This document shows, piece by piece, positions 50,705 through 63,722 of a stretch of 64,000 nt of DNA. The stretch is from Elysia crispata (taxonomy: Eukaryota; Mollusca; Gastropoda; Plakobranchidae): NCBI GenBank assembly GCA_033675545.1, contig JAWDGP010007237.1, positions 145,433 through 209,432 on the forward strand. The letters run 5' to 3'. Under the pieces are notes generated by a model. The model had not been told where the DNA came from. It saw nothing but the letters and a program-made list of their open reading frames with translations, and did not search any database. A program made the translations under genes and the position numbers. How positions within the stretch are numbered: the stretch's first letter is position 1; each line of letters opens with the position of its first letter.

Positions 50705-53700
50705 TCAATAGCCATAGTAATTGTACTGGGGAGGATATGCTGGATAAGGGTATGCCATGTAACCTGTGGGCTGTGGAAGTGAAAACAGCAACAGTATTGA
50801 GACATGTATTATTTATTAGAAGTATGCCTCGTTATTGGTAGTATTCCATTTTATAAGGTACCAGAATTCATCATAGCTTTAACTTTCCCTTGATTCAATA
50901 AAAAAGAACTGACTTAGGTTATCATGATAAAAAATTAGCCACAATTATTTTGCAATCAGAGGATTTCACCAGATTGTGTTAAAATAATGAAAAATTTTAA
51001 AGATTTTTTATTTGAATTATAGAGAATTCTTCATCCCATACTTTGCAAACAATAAATCATAAAACAAATTGTGGATCATCCTATGAAGCTATTGGTACAT
51101 AATTCAACCTCCGAATACAAATAACTGAGGACCCCTAATTCCAATTCCATTTGCATAAAAGCTTTCCTTCAAATAGTGTGTATTTTACACATCTCTGTAC
51201 CAAATTGTTTAAGTTTGCTTTTTTTCAACTGTGATTGCCATTTTAAGTTTAAAAGTGCTTCTCTATGATCCAGAGGCAACATAAATTTGCTCAACAAATG
51301 AGTGGCAGCCATTGTAAATAAATTCTCACCATTGCACCATAACCAGGCCCAGCAGGCCAAGAGGGAGGATTGGGACCATAGCTAGGATCTGGTGGCATGG
51401 GATGGCCCATAGGGGGAGGAGGAACAGGAGCTGGTGGGATGTGTTCTCCTGAGGCTGGGGCGGATTGGTTATCTACTTTTGCTCTTTTCTCTGTGGTTTC
51501 CTCTGGGCTAAGTAAAAAAAAAAATATACAGATTATGATAATTTAGAGTGCACTGGAATATATATTGAAATAATAGAATTTCGATTTAATCCAACTTCCA
51601 AGAATCAATCCTGCTCCTACTCCTTAGCTATGAAAATCAGATATAATGACCTTCCTCTAAGGTTACACAAGTTTTTAGAATTTGCGCTATTGTAATTTGA
51701 AAAATTTGTTGACATGTGCATTAAATTAACGAAATCTAAGTTGATTCCCGATCAAATCAAATAAAGAAAAATCAAATTCATAATTATATAATTATATTCA
51801 ATTCAATTAGTTTTATCAAATATTTGCTTGTTAGGTTTACATACAGAATTATTGGTTTGATTGAAGTATGACAAATTCAAAGTCACTAGTTCCATTTTTT
51901 ACAGTCAAAAGCACTGTTCTTGGCTACAAATAAGGCAATGGTGTGCTCTAAGAGGGGGGCATATCTTGTGTGTCTGCAGCCACTATAGGAAAAAGGGGGT
52001 TCTAGTAAAGCATCCTTTCTGAACTGCACAAGGTGGGGAGCGGTGCTCACATGCTAATTAAGCCAATCAGTACTGGCTATGGGGAGAAGAGAAATGCTAG
52101 GTTTAAAATCCTTGTACAACATGAAAGATTTAGGTACTCTTTCTTTCCTCTTTCTCTTTTAATCAATTTCCTTTAATTCCATATAAAGTTTAAAAAATTA
52201 AAAGAAAACACAGCATAAGTTCAATTTCTTTTTTCCAGGAACATCATTTATGTTCTAGCATTGAAATATTTCACTCTTCGTGATGATTCAAAAATGGTTC
52301 CATCTCCTTAATGGTTCTTAAAGAATAATCTTGTGGCTTGATTTTTGTAGGATTGCTCACCCTTTCTCTTTTTCTGGTTTTCTCTTTTTGCTATTTGCCT
52401 CTTTGACCAATTTTTGATGCTCATCATAGGCTTCTGATATTCTGTCAAATGGACAAAACAATTTAGAGCATAACTCGTAGATATAGTACAATTTTTAAGA
52501 AAAACAAGTCTTTAGGGTTTTTTTTTAAGGGAAAAAGAAGTAAAAAAGTTATCAATATTGTTTCAAAAATATAAAATTGGCTTCATTATTATATAGAATC
52601 AGGATATTCAATAAATTTCATTACAGAAATAAGTTTCATTTAAAATTAACCGTTTGGGCAAATAAACAAAACTCAAACTCTAAGGAAGCAAACATGGTGC
52701 AGAAAGATGTTTAAATATTGTTGGTTCTTTTTGCTGATATTTTTCTAATTTTTTTTTTTTGTAATTTAGCATTTAAATCTTTTCTGTTTTAAAATTTGTT
52801 CATAATAAAGTGGCATTATTGTCTGTAAAGATCCGAATCCTTAATACCACAAAAAAAAACAAACACTTACCACTGTATGCCCCCTCTTTATATTGAGTGA
52901 AATGCTAATAATCGATGAGAAAAATCAAACAGAAATCCAGATGTTATATGAAAAGTTCTATAAAATTGTTTTTCATTGAAGCCTACACCGAAATTTCTGA
53001 TCAACCAAGATATATCAGACTCTTGATTAAAATGCTAATAGATTCTCTTGATTAAATTGCAAATACATTGCACTTTCTAAAATCACTTTTCAAGGACTAG
53101 GCCTAAAGGAAGAGGAGCATAGGTTTACTCCATTATACTTCTCTTACCCTCTGTAATTTTAGTCTGTGAATGAATCTGCCATATTGCTGTCTATCTTTGC
53201 TGTAAATGTTATATTTGAGTGAATGGTAGTGGTTGCGTCCCATTCATTATCTTCCTCTTCGCGTTTTTTTTTTTTTTTTAAATAAAAAAGTTAGTAGCCA
53301 ATAGTACATGATTACTAATCATTTTCATGGTTACAGCTGGAAGGTTGTTCCCTTGCAGATTTTTTACAAGTTCGAATTGTTTCACTAAAAATTTCTTCAC
53401 ATTAGAAGGATTTTTTAAAAAATGAGAGTCTGAAATGTTGGTCAGGTGTCTCAAAGTCCACAATATTATGATATATTTTTCAAGCAATTCATGAACATTG
53501 CTTTGATCCCCTTGCCTTCTTAAAGGGTGACAATATATGCATGTGCACAAAAATGTTATTTTTATTTTTTAAATATATATGTACTTCTTAATGCATTCCC
53601 CAAAGTCCTCCAGAAATTCCATTCGTCTCTGAGAAACTTTGACTTTGAATTCCATAGAGACATCACTCTTGAGCATTCGTGAAAATATATCCAGAACTCT

Positions 53701-56700
53701 GCTCTCCTCTATTGGCTGAGCTTGATACTCTACATCCAGAAGTTGTAGAAAGATCTTTTCATTTGTCTGAAAAGTTGGCATAACAATGACTGAATTAGAG
53801 CTTTATAAATTTCAAAGAAGTGAAAACATTTTCAACCACGTTAAACCCAAATTCTCTATGTATCAAGGAACAGTCAGTTTTTCTTTTAAATCAAGTTTTC
53901 AAAGTTATAAATTTTTCTTTGCCACAGAGAATGCAAAGTGAAAAAAATTATATACACAAAGATAAAGCAAAATTTTAGAGGAAGAAATGGTGTGAGGGAA
54001 TTATTCAACTTACAGGAGAATGCTAATATTAATCTTGTGAGACAAACACTCTCTCACTTACACTATCAATCTCTAAGGCATCTGTAAGAATCTTTCTAGC
54101 TCTCTCAGTGTCTCCAATAATCTGAAATATAAAGAAATATAGTCCATATATCGGTTCAATGTGACAAAAAACTGCATAGTATGAATACATAAATTCATGG
54201 TTTCTATTTTAAACATGTTAAGAACTACTACAGGACAACAAAATTATATGTAATAAAAACCAAAAAAAATCAAGCAACAAAAAGTATCACTAAGGTTTAA
54301 GATTTTCCAAAAATTGCAATCATGTCTGTCTCTGAATTTAAGAGTTCTGTTGAATTGAACTGACAGCAGATACTCTCATGTGACCTTAAAATATGAGACT
54401 GAGAAATGGATACAATAAAGAACTTTAAACTGCAGCTAAAGAATTTTTATACTGAAATTTATGTTGTCCCTTGATAAAAAAAAATAAAAAAAAAAAAAAC
54501 GAGAGAGAGTTTACATACAAAATTGAGGAGTAACTCATAACTAGAAAAGCCCTGACACCATACATACATCAGGAATAAGTATGTGGATATATTTAATTAG
54601 TTCCAATGGGCAATAATAAAAAAAAAGGTACATAACATATCTTAAATTAGATTTGGATTATAGATAGAGATATGAAGTCTAATGTAGACCAAGGTAAGAT
54701 CTAGTTGAGACCATATCAAAGCAAGCAAAACATCAGATCTATTATATATACCGTATTCCCTCCATTAGTAGCGCCATCTCTAATAAACGCCCCCCCCCCC
54801 CCCTTTTCCCATCCAAGCAACACTTAAAAAACACCACTTTCGAGAACAAAAGATTCTTATTAAACTCAAACTCAAAACATTTATTAAGCGATAGATCTGA
54901 TGATAACAACAGACAACACATGTAAACAATGAATGACTATGATACTGCAATTGTCATCTCAAATTGGGGATGTCAAAGGCGTCTGAGGTTAATGTCCTGG
55001 ACTATTGCAGTCCTCGTAGTCATCGGACTGGAATGACACCCAACCATGGCACTCTAAAACTAACTAGAGAAGGGGAGGGAGAGGGCGGCGACGGCGGAAA
55101 CGGCGGCACTTTGTCTTTGAAGAAAGTCATCCAAAACATTCCATTAGACGCACCCCCTCTCTTCATTTTCACGCGCCCGGCGCTACTATTGGAGCGAATA
55201 CGGTATGTAGATCCTATTTTCACATCTTAGTTGTAATAAACAAAGAAAAGCTTATCTTGAATAAAACAAAAGTGCTGATACAGAGGCAGACTGGAGGAAA
55301 CTTAGTTTCAGGTTATAATGATAAATTTATTTTTCAAGAGTAGCAACCTTAACTTTCATACAAAAAAACTCATCCAAAACGATTGAGGTACTATCAATTC
55401 TAATAGTGAATTCTAATCAATTTTTAAGCTAAAGGCCTTTTTCAGAACTGGACCTTGGTCCACAAGAAATTTGTGCCTAAAATTGAAAATTATTTCCTGG
55501 GCTTATCATCAAAAATTGTTGTTGAATTTTATATATGTCAGGCAGTCTTGTATTTGTCTAGATTGGTTTCAGACCTGAATGTGGAACTGGACCGCGGCTA
55601 AATTCCTAAATTCGAAGATCAGGGCCATAGCAGAAAACTTGCAATTATAGTGCAATTAATGAGACACAGTGCTTGCAGTTGCATGAAATAAATTAAAAAA
55701 AGAAGAATGCCAAAAAGATAATAATAAATATAATAGTAATAATAATCATCATCATCATCATAATAATAATAATAATGATGATAATAATAGTAATAATAAT
55801 GAAAATAATAGTATCATAATGATCATAATAATATTTATAGAGAAAACAAAGTAGATAAACATCAATGATGATGGAGAACAAATTAAAATAAGGCAGGAAA
55901 TAAAATATTGAACATGCTAATTATGCTAATGACTTAAAATACAGTGACAACAATGATGAGGACTAAAGAGTTCCCATTGTGGAGAGAAAAGATCGGTGAT
56001 CATGTGAATTAAGGCACATGATGATTATGATATGCATTTTGATTTTGCTAATTATTTCCTGGTTTAGCCCATAAAGCATCTCTCTTAAACTTCAATGAAA
56101 GTTACTCTCATAGTTTCACAAAGTGAGCGAGGCTGGGTGAGTATGTTTGTCTTAAAAACCAGTAATATCATTACATCCTCTGTCCAAATAGAGCTTGTAG
56201 ATTCTGAACCAACCTTTTGAAGGTATCTTGCATATTTTATGGAGAAAAATGTCCTTGTCTTGTGACTGACTGCCTTTTCAACATAGGTCTTGAACAGCTC
56301 CTCAGCTGCTTTGTGGTTTTTGTTACGGCGCTCTAGGCTTATTCTTCGCATGCACACCATCGCAAGACCAGGAACATTTGATTCAATGTTCATCAAGATC
56401 TTTCTAGCCAGGGAATAATTACCTGAAAAAGATGAGTCAGATTTGCAGCCTTCAAATCTTACTGAAAGCAGAGGAGTTCAAAGTATGTGTTATTTAAGTA
56501 CTTCAAAGGAAACTCCCTACAAATTTCAGAACACATAGGTGAAAAATAATGTAAGGAATAAAAGGGAATTTGCAGTTGTGGAATCTTTTTTAAGATTTTG
56601 TTAAAGAACTAAGATTTAATCAGAATTTCAAAGGACATAAATTAAGCTTTTTTTTTTTTGAGGGGGGGGGGGGGGTTAAGTAGCTACCTCTTCTTTCTTC

Positions 56701-59700
56701 GAAAGCTGTCCAGGCTAGGTGAATGTAGGGTTTCTTTGGGAGATGGATGTCACATGCTCGTTGGTAAACACTACGAACTCCATCTAAGCTGTGTAGCTCA
56801 AGATATTTTGCATACTGAAGAGAAAAAGGGCAAAAAAAAGGTTTTACCACAGAAAGCCTTTTTTTCTCTCTTAAAAAAATCAATTTCTCCATCAAATTAA
56901 ATGCATTTCATTTCATTTAAAGAATTGTAACATCAACATTTTACACAGTGACAGATTTAAGCTCACAATTGTTCTAAGAAGCTCTGTAGCTTACACTTGC
57001 AACTTTCCAGTTTATAAATCTTTTACCATGTGGCCTTTTCACCTTCACAGAGGCCACAATTGCAACAAAATGACAAAGCAAACCCAACAAAATTAGTAAG
57101 AATTTTTTTTCTATCAGAAGTTACTATTAATGTGATATTCCGATAGAAGTGAACACGAATATATATACACTCAAGAAATACTGCATTTTGGCGGGTAATT
57201 TCTATAAATAACCAAACCAACTCACCTTCATCCAAAAATCTTCATAGAGGGCACATGCAATCATGCATCTCTCAAACAACACAACAATTCGATGATGGTC
57301 ACCTTGAGTTATTTCAAAGTCAAGGTATTCCCTCCAGTTTTTCAACTGCCCTCTCTCCAAAGGTTTCACATGAAAGTATGGTCGTCTGATCTGCAGGTGA
57401 GGAAAAACATTCAAGCACTCTAATTGGCCCATCTAAGAAGTTTGGTGTTTTCAATTAAAAAAAAAAAACCAAAAGCTTGTTGGACTTGTAGTAAGTTTTT
57501 TTTCCGTGGCCTTACAGGATAATAAGAATAAAAGTATATATATTCCGAGCCATCAAGTTTCAGGGGGAGGAGGTGGAAGGCTAATAGGTTGCTGGGTGCA
57601 ACTGCAGGCTGGTTGGGGTTAATTGGCCTTCAAGATCACGCCAAATTTTGTTTTTGGCCAGCAATGATCCTATACTGTTATCTTTTTGCACAATGGTTCC
57701 CTTTCCAGTCTTCAATTCCTTCATGCATCCAAGATAAAAAATTATGATGACTGTGGCTTTGAATCTTTCTTTTGCAACTGATACAACCTTTTTGTTTAAA
57801 AAAAAAAAAACGAAAAATAATATACTATCTACTTTTCTTTTATATTACTTTTTTCTTCATGATATGGTGTATAGTTCATGACATTTATTAAGGCTCATTG
57901 CAGCCTATTGAATGGCACACATGAGCGGGCAATTATATTAAAATATTTTGCTACCTCGGAATACATCAATCAAATAGCAGATAAAATGGCAATTGTCAGT
58001 GACTTTAAGCCCCTTTTGAACTTAAGTGATTTAAATCATACCACATATTCATCTCTATCTCTACTCACCGTTTCTTCAAATGTCCATCTCTTGCTCACTT
58101 CTTCCTCATTGGCTTTAAACACAAATTCTCTTTTTTCAACAAACTTGGATCTGATTTTCTTGAGCTCCTTTTCATCTCCCTTGAGAAAAAAAAGACCATA
58201 AAAATTGATTGTCTGATGTATACTAAAACCAACAGATTTAAGATTTCACATTAAATTGCATCTAGAATTTTAATGCGGCAAGAGTAGATTAACGAGGATA
58301 GATATATGTTTCCATCTTTTTATCTTTAAAGCTACAAAAGCATCATATTAAACTTAATCATATGGCATGCATTGGAAGGTGTGCCTATCTATGTTTTATA
58401 TGTCTTTTTGGGTATGCCACTCTTAAAATAGTGAATAAGACTTGTTACCTCTATCCATACATTGAGATTCACAAAATCACTCCCACATTTCTGCAGCATA
58501 TAAACCATATAAGTCATTATATAACAAAGTCTCATTCTTTCTTATCTTCGCTCTCACTATCTTGTCTTTCTTGTCTATCTTTTTCATATTTTTTGTGTCT
58601 CTCATAGATCTTGCTTTCTGAGATCTAGGTCTCTTTTTCTGTCTTTTCTCTTTCTCTTTCAATTTTACCTCTCTCTCTTTTATTCTCTTGCTCTGTATTG
58701 TCTTTATTTCTTGTTTCTCTTCCCTCTCTTTCTTTCTCATCTATTATCATGCTATTCTCTCTCTCCAACTCTTTCTCCTCTCTTCTTTCAATCTCTATCA
58801 TCTTTCTTTTTATGTCTCTCTTTCTGTCATTGCTTCTCCTCTCTTGAGCATCCCTGTCTATTTCTCTTTTTTTGTTTGTCTAATTCTCTCTCATGTATCT
58901 CTCTCTGTGCCCAAGCTTTCTTTCTTGTTTTTCTGCTCCAACTCCCTCGACTTTTCTCTCCAACCTCCCTCACACTATTATCTCTTTAAGGAACAAGTAA
59001 ATTGTTACTATACAAGAGCTACTTCTCTACTTATATGGAAATGGTTTAGAATTTCTTGTCTCAACATACTGTTTTGAAAATGGGATAAATAGCAACTGAC
59101 ACATTTTTGCTTCAATTTTGATCTCACACATTTTCGAAACGTCTTTAAACAATCTTTTTGCCTTTAACTTATCTTTTGCAAGAAAGCTGACATATGAGTA
59201 GGACTAACTTATTTTCTCTCTACATATTACGAGGTAAAAAGTAATCCCATTTTAAAAAAATGGTCTATTTTAGAAATGATTCCCAGTCATTAAAATACAA
59301 AATTCTTGCTTCGGAATAGATTATAATCATTTTTCGAATAAATTTTTGAAGAATACTGAAAGAATTGTTAGTAACATAGCAAGTATTTTAAGAATTGAAA
59401 AAAAAAAAGCCCTAGGGTAATTTTGAGCCGGGACATACATTTAGAGTTACATTAATTCCATCTGGACTCACAAAATCTTCATAGAAACTTCCAAGGAAAG
59501 AAAAGAAACTTTCCAAAAGTATTATTTTGTATTCGCCATGAAAAAAAACCCACAAGTGCCTACTGTGTGCCCTCTGCACCCCCTAACCCTTTTCAATGTT
59601 GACCATCAGTAAGACCGAATTCTGTTTTCCAAAATAAATGCCTCCAAGACTTACTGTTGTGGCAATCATGCCTGGAGGTGCATCTACATCTGGACTTTCC

Positions 59701-62700
59701 CCAACCTGAAGGACTTCATCCAAGCCCACTTCATCCTCATCATCTATGTGATAATTTACTGTCTTGGTGAGCACTTCTGATCGAAGCTTCAAGAAAGTAT
59801 CAATGTCTAAAGTTTCCTTTGGGTGGTGGATGTTGATGTGCCTCTTAAAACTGCAAAGACAAAGGAGAACCACAAGGAGAAAGTTGTATTACTAATAATG
59901 ACTCTATAAATTCAAAGTCATTTCATTCATTCCTTGAAAAGAGAAAAACGTCTGACATCACTTGCCATTTAAAGGCTTTCTTTTAGAGCTTGATCTGCCT
60001 TACTATATATTTTTACAACTGAAATTTTAGGCATTTCATTATGTGTCTGAAATTATTCTGAGATTCTGTAAAACCATGGGTAATGAAAATTAAATTTGTT
60101 TTAAAAGCCAAAATTATAGAATCACAGCTCTGCAGCTCTGGTTTTGCCCTCTAAAAAGAATCACAGGATAGGTAACTGTAAAGGCTGGTCTGACAACAAT
60201 GTTTAAAGCAGGCAAATAAAAGCCGTTCATAAGTGAGCCAGGAGAGATCATTAATGAAACTGTACTGGCTTGATTCATGGCCAGCCTAGAATAAGTGGCA
60301 GGCATTGAGTGGACATTTATATTACTTTCAATAGAGAACATTCCATAGCAAAGCCAGTTCACATTATGAATGGAAAAGGGGTGAGTTTCTGGATGGAACT
60401 AAAATTTCAGATTTGGAGAGAGGGCAAGCAGAACAAACTCTGCTTACAGATTATACCATCATTGTGTCAATACACTCTTATGCTGCTAAACTCACATCCA
60501 CCGGTCTCTGCTGTATATTTTGCAATGGGTAGGTGTTCATAGAATTGATTGGACTGAATATCTGTTGAATTGATTCCATGCAATAATGCACTTGCCTAGA
60601 CATGTTATTCAAGGGCTAACAAAATAAAAAAATATTGATTGCAACTAACTTTGGATATGTAACCTTTACAATACAACATTCTATTTAAGACCCAAATCAC
60701 AGTGCATCAATTGAATACTCCTATGTTCTAAAATCTTCTGGGCTACAAGAACACACTTTAAAATAACAAGACTAAGAGACTTATCTTATCTAAAGTTTTG
60801 AAAGTACTGTAATTGAACTTCATGTGTAAAAGTCTTGGGAGGCTCAAAGTGTTAGAGTACTGATTGATATTGAATTAATGCTGATGTTTCTCTCTCCCTC
60901 TTTACAGCTACAAAATATTTTACAATGTATTTGATATAAAAAGTACAGCAAGAAAGAAAGTGAAAGATTTTTTTTAATCTTAAAAAATGAGTGATCCACA
61001 GAAACACTCATAATCTGGAAGCTTGAAGCTTGATATTATCTCCATCTTCAAATATTATGTAAATTTAATCAAGCAAGCTAGCAAAAAGTAACTTACTTGT
61101 CCCAGTGGTGGCTGTATAATTGTGTTGGAGTGCTGATCAAGCGGTCATAAATGGCTGTAACAGCTTTTAAGTTACCATTCATGTTTTCCCAAGATATGAA
61201 AGAATCCCACAATTTGTCTGACCTGAACTCCTTGCCTGATGCTGCTAAAGCTCTCTCATACAATCTAAAGGGCAGAAAGTTTGAAAAAATAGGAGTGACT
61301 GGAGGGAAAAACTATCATTCCTGTTAAATACAAATATATATATGTCAAAACACGTAAGAGCATGAAAAATTTCTAACAAATTTTTTAACACATCTGAAAT
61401 TCCACGGCAAAATTAGGTTGAGACTCAGGCCTAGATACAGGACATTTTTTAATCCTTTCTCCGAATACAAATATATCTTTGAAATATCAAAGATCTATGA
61501 AATTAAATTTTCCACCAATAACTAGAAAGAATTGCTACAACGAATTATAAATGGATGCTTACTTTCTTATCTTCTCCGATTCACCTGGCATTGATCCAAA
61601 TTCTGCGATGTAAAAGTTCAGATAATGAAGCCACAGTTCCACACTGAGAGGTATTGCACGAATGCCTTTTTCAAATACCTGATTGGAATTATCAGGATAG
61701 AGAGGAAACAGAAAACATAAATTATTCTTGTTTGAGTCACTGATTATCAAAAGTGAAATAAAAAACCGCTATATATTCGACCGAGATTCGAGCGAGGCAA
61801 GCTAATAGTGTTACCATTGAAGGGCAGATGTGAAATACAGGTTAACCTGCATTGGCCTCTGCGTTGTGGTTGTAGCAAGATCCACGCTTTGACCACGATG
61901 GAAACACCATCATGGCATCATTCTTGTAGTGGACAAACAATATGTGCTGTAAAGTGAAAAAAGTGTCTCAATCAAGGACTATGACACACACACAAACCCA
62001 CTGCTCACAATATTTATTATGATTATGTCAGTTGCACAATTAATTTGCACAAAATTTCAAATAATCGCAGAATAACGCTAGTTCAAAAACTTTTTCCTCT
62101 TGATGCAACTGACATCACATCAGGTTTAAATTAAAAATGTTGGTCAAATTTATTTTATATTTTTTTCCTGATAAGATATTCCATGACATTTTTAGCTTCA
62201 GTACAGTTGATTTTTTTCAATGATTATGTGTGAATATTTGGCTTATCATATGATTCTTTTAAGACCTATATGGTGGAAAACACTCCACACACAACTGCAT
62301 GCTTTGATATTGTCCATATGTTTAGCCTTTTTTTTGTAATCTAAAGGATCAAATAAATTGTTTGGTATCCATTCCAAGAGTTTTAAATTGCCCATATCAC
62401 TTGTGAAAGTCTTGAAATTGAAATCTATGCGTTTTTCTTGCACCTTTTCAGTATTGAAAATTGCATGAAGGTATCAGAATTATCAGCTGAAATTTAGTGC
62501 TCTATATCTAAGAATTTGCCGCCTCAAAACCTACTCCCATGAATGAATCAAATCTTGTTGTGACAATTAAATTTTTTCTCCACATTTTAAAACTCTAAGA
62601 AAATGTTCGTCATATAAAATCTGTCTAAGAACCATCTTCTAAAAAAAAAGGAGGTTTGAACAAAAACAAAATCATAAAAAAAAAAGATTATCCGTCTATG

Positions 62701-63722
62701 AAGTCAGTAAGTTCATCTAATGAGTTGAATGCCTGTATCCTTCTCATTTAATGGAGTTTAAAGACAAGGAGCTTGGGAAAGGAGGTTAAGGTATGTAAAT
62801 CCATAAAGGCTGATCAAAAGGTTCATTTCTTCTCTCATGCCCAAAGTCAAGGTGCCTGAAAGCCTAGAATACAGGCTGAAAAGCTGAAGGGTAAACAAAG
62901 TATTGACAGAAACCTAGATCTGGAGGAAGATCTAACAATTCTTTACTTTGAATCTGTGAAAATAGAGCTGACATTTAATTTAATTCTAAACAGGAGTAAA
63001 AAATTATGTTTATAAAAATTGAAAGGTAGAGGGGAAAAAATAAATCTTTCTCTGAAGGGAAAAACATCCTTCCACACACACACACAGTTATATTACAAAG
63101 GTGTAATTTCATTGATGGGTTTATTAAAAATCTTTTCCCACACTTTTTTCTGAATTGCATTCATAAATACATCCCACTGCTTTTAAAGGGAACACACAGG
63201 CAAAAATAAACAGACATTTGTTTTAAGATGAAGGATAAAGTAAACTAAATTGTTACATCTTATTAAGAGAAATACTTGTTGAAACAGTTGGACATGAAAC
63301 ATATAAGATAATATTCTTTAATTAGATTTGCCTCCATAGAAAAATATTCGTTTAAAAGGTCTTATCATACGATTGAATTGAGAGTAACTTGTAAGTGGCA
63401 ATTTATATACACACTTTACAATATTTTCTATACCACATATTCTTATTAAAAGTATTGAAAATATGGTCTCCTTGGTTCCATGTGAATTTTTTTTTTATTC
63501 CAATCACTTAATTTATCTTGTCCAAGATTTAAGCAAACTCTTTTACACACTTAGTCTATTTAAAACTAAAACAAGTATTTGAGGGTTTTTCTTTACCTCC
63601 TTAGCCCTCTCCAAGTTCCCTTGTTTTTTTTCCATATCACTATATTTTTTCCAATAGCCATAGCAGTAGGGGTAATGTGAGAAGAAAGCCTCATATGCCA
63701 GGCGACTGTTCTCTGTGTTGCA
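50705..63722 (-). CDS. PRPF39: PRPF39: pre-mRNA processing factor 39, U1 snRNP-associated (5'-partial)
   Basis: A nuclear HAT-repeat (half-a-TPR) scaffold; yeast Prp39 is a U1 snRNP subunit and animal PRPF39 acts with U1 in 5' splice-site choice. Visible coding exons in transcript order: 63722-63597, 61678-61563, 61264-61097, 59850-59655, 58179-58069, 57390-57226, 56814-56688, 56422-56214, 54121-54062, 53766-53585, 52441-52361, 51507-51330, 50770-50705 (TGA). Phases agree: 1785 nt, 594 residues; human has about 669. HAT-repeat hallmarks: [85 protein letters not shown]. Then a basic KKRKPEKEK segment (possible nuclear signal) and a Pro/Tyr-rich tail ending QYNYYGY. Donors GTTGGT (56213) and GTACAT (53584) are weak. 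The N-terminal coding exon(s), about 70-120 residues, lie beyond 64000. Confidence 0.95.
54751..55203. mobile_element. 453-bp non-autonomous DNA transposon in PRPF39 intron
   Basis: Terminal inverted repeats of 25 bp with 23 matches: left (54751-54775) starts CCGTATTCCCTCCATTAGTA, right (55179-55203, reverse complement) starts CCGTATTCGCTCCAATAGTA, both ending GCGCC. TA flanks both sides (54749-54750, 55204-55205). The inside is GC-richer than the intron, with a long C run (about 54,789-54,803) and a GGCGGCGACGGCGG segment. No transposase is seen. TA duplication suggests the Tc1/mariner/pogo group. It is inserted in the intron between the exons at 56214 and 54121. Confidence 0.8.
55715..55835. 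repeat. AAT/ATC trinucleotide microsatellite
   Basis: Imperfect (ATA/AAT)n with ATC and GATGAT blocks, in a PRPF39 intron. Ile/Met-rich open frames here come from the repeat. Confidence 0.85.
56650..56676. repeat. T-run/G-run homopolymers next to a PRPF39 donor
   Basis: About 12 T, then GA, then about 14 G on the + strand, just downstream in transcript terms of the donor at 56687-56686. In the pre-mRNA it is a C-run followed by an A-run about 12 nt into the intron. Confidence 0.75.
58530..58985. repeat. CT-rich low-complexity tract
   Basis: About 450 bases dominated by TCTC, TTTC and CTTT words, with no fixed unit. It lies in the PRPF39 intron between the exons at 59655 and 58179; the pre-mRNA carries the purine-rich (GA) complement. 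Ser/Phe/Leu and Lys/Glu open frames in it are compositional. Confidence 0.8.
61752..61965 (-). repeat. Possible dispersed repeat with a B-box-like motif
   Basis: A GC-richer patch inside an AT-rich PRPF39 intron. On the minus strand it contains GGTTAACCTG, then TGGTAACACTATTAGCTTGC, then CTCGAATCTCGG, which resembles a pol III B box (GGTTCGANNCC), and ends near a T6 run. This could be a SINE relative. No clear A box or target-site duplication was found. Confidence 0.25.
61966..63596. other. PRPF39 intron, nothing recognised
   Basis: AT-rich intron between the two most upstream visible PRPF39 exons. Apart from a short CA run at about 63,072-63,086, no repeat, exon or RNA gene was recognised. 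Confidence 0.5.

Noticed and set aside
55020..55223. Open frame with a Pro/Ser-rich stretch on the minus strand
   Set aside because: Lies inside the 453-bp TIR element and reads through its GC-rich repeat; no transposase motifs.
58477..59077. Ser/Phe/Leu-rich and Lys/Glu-rich open frames up to 129 codons
   Set aside because: Compositional frames in a CT-rich intronic tract of PRPF39.
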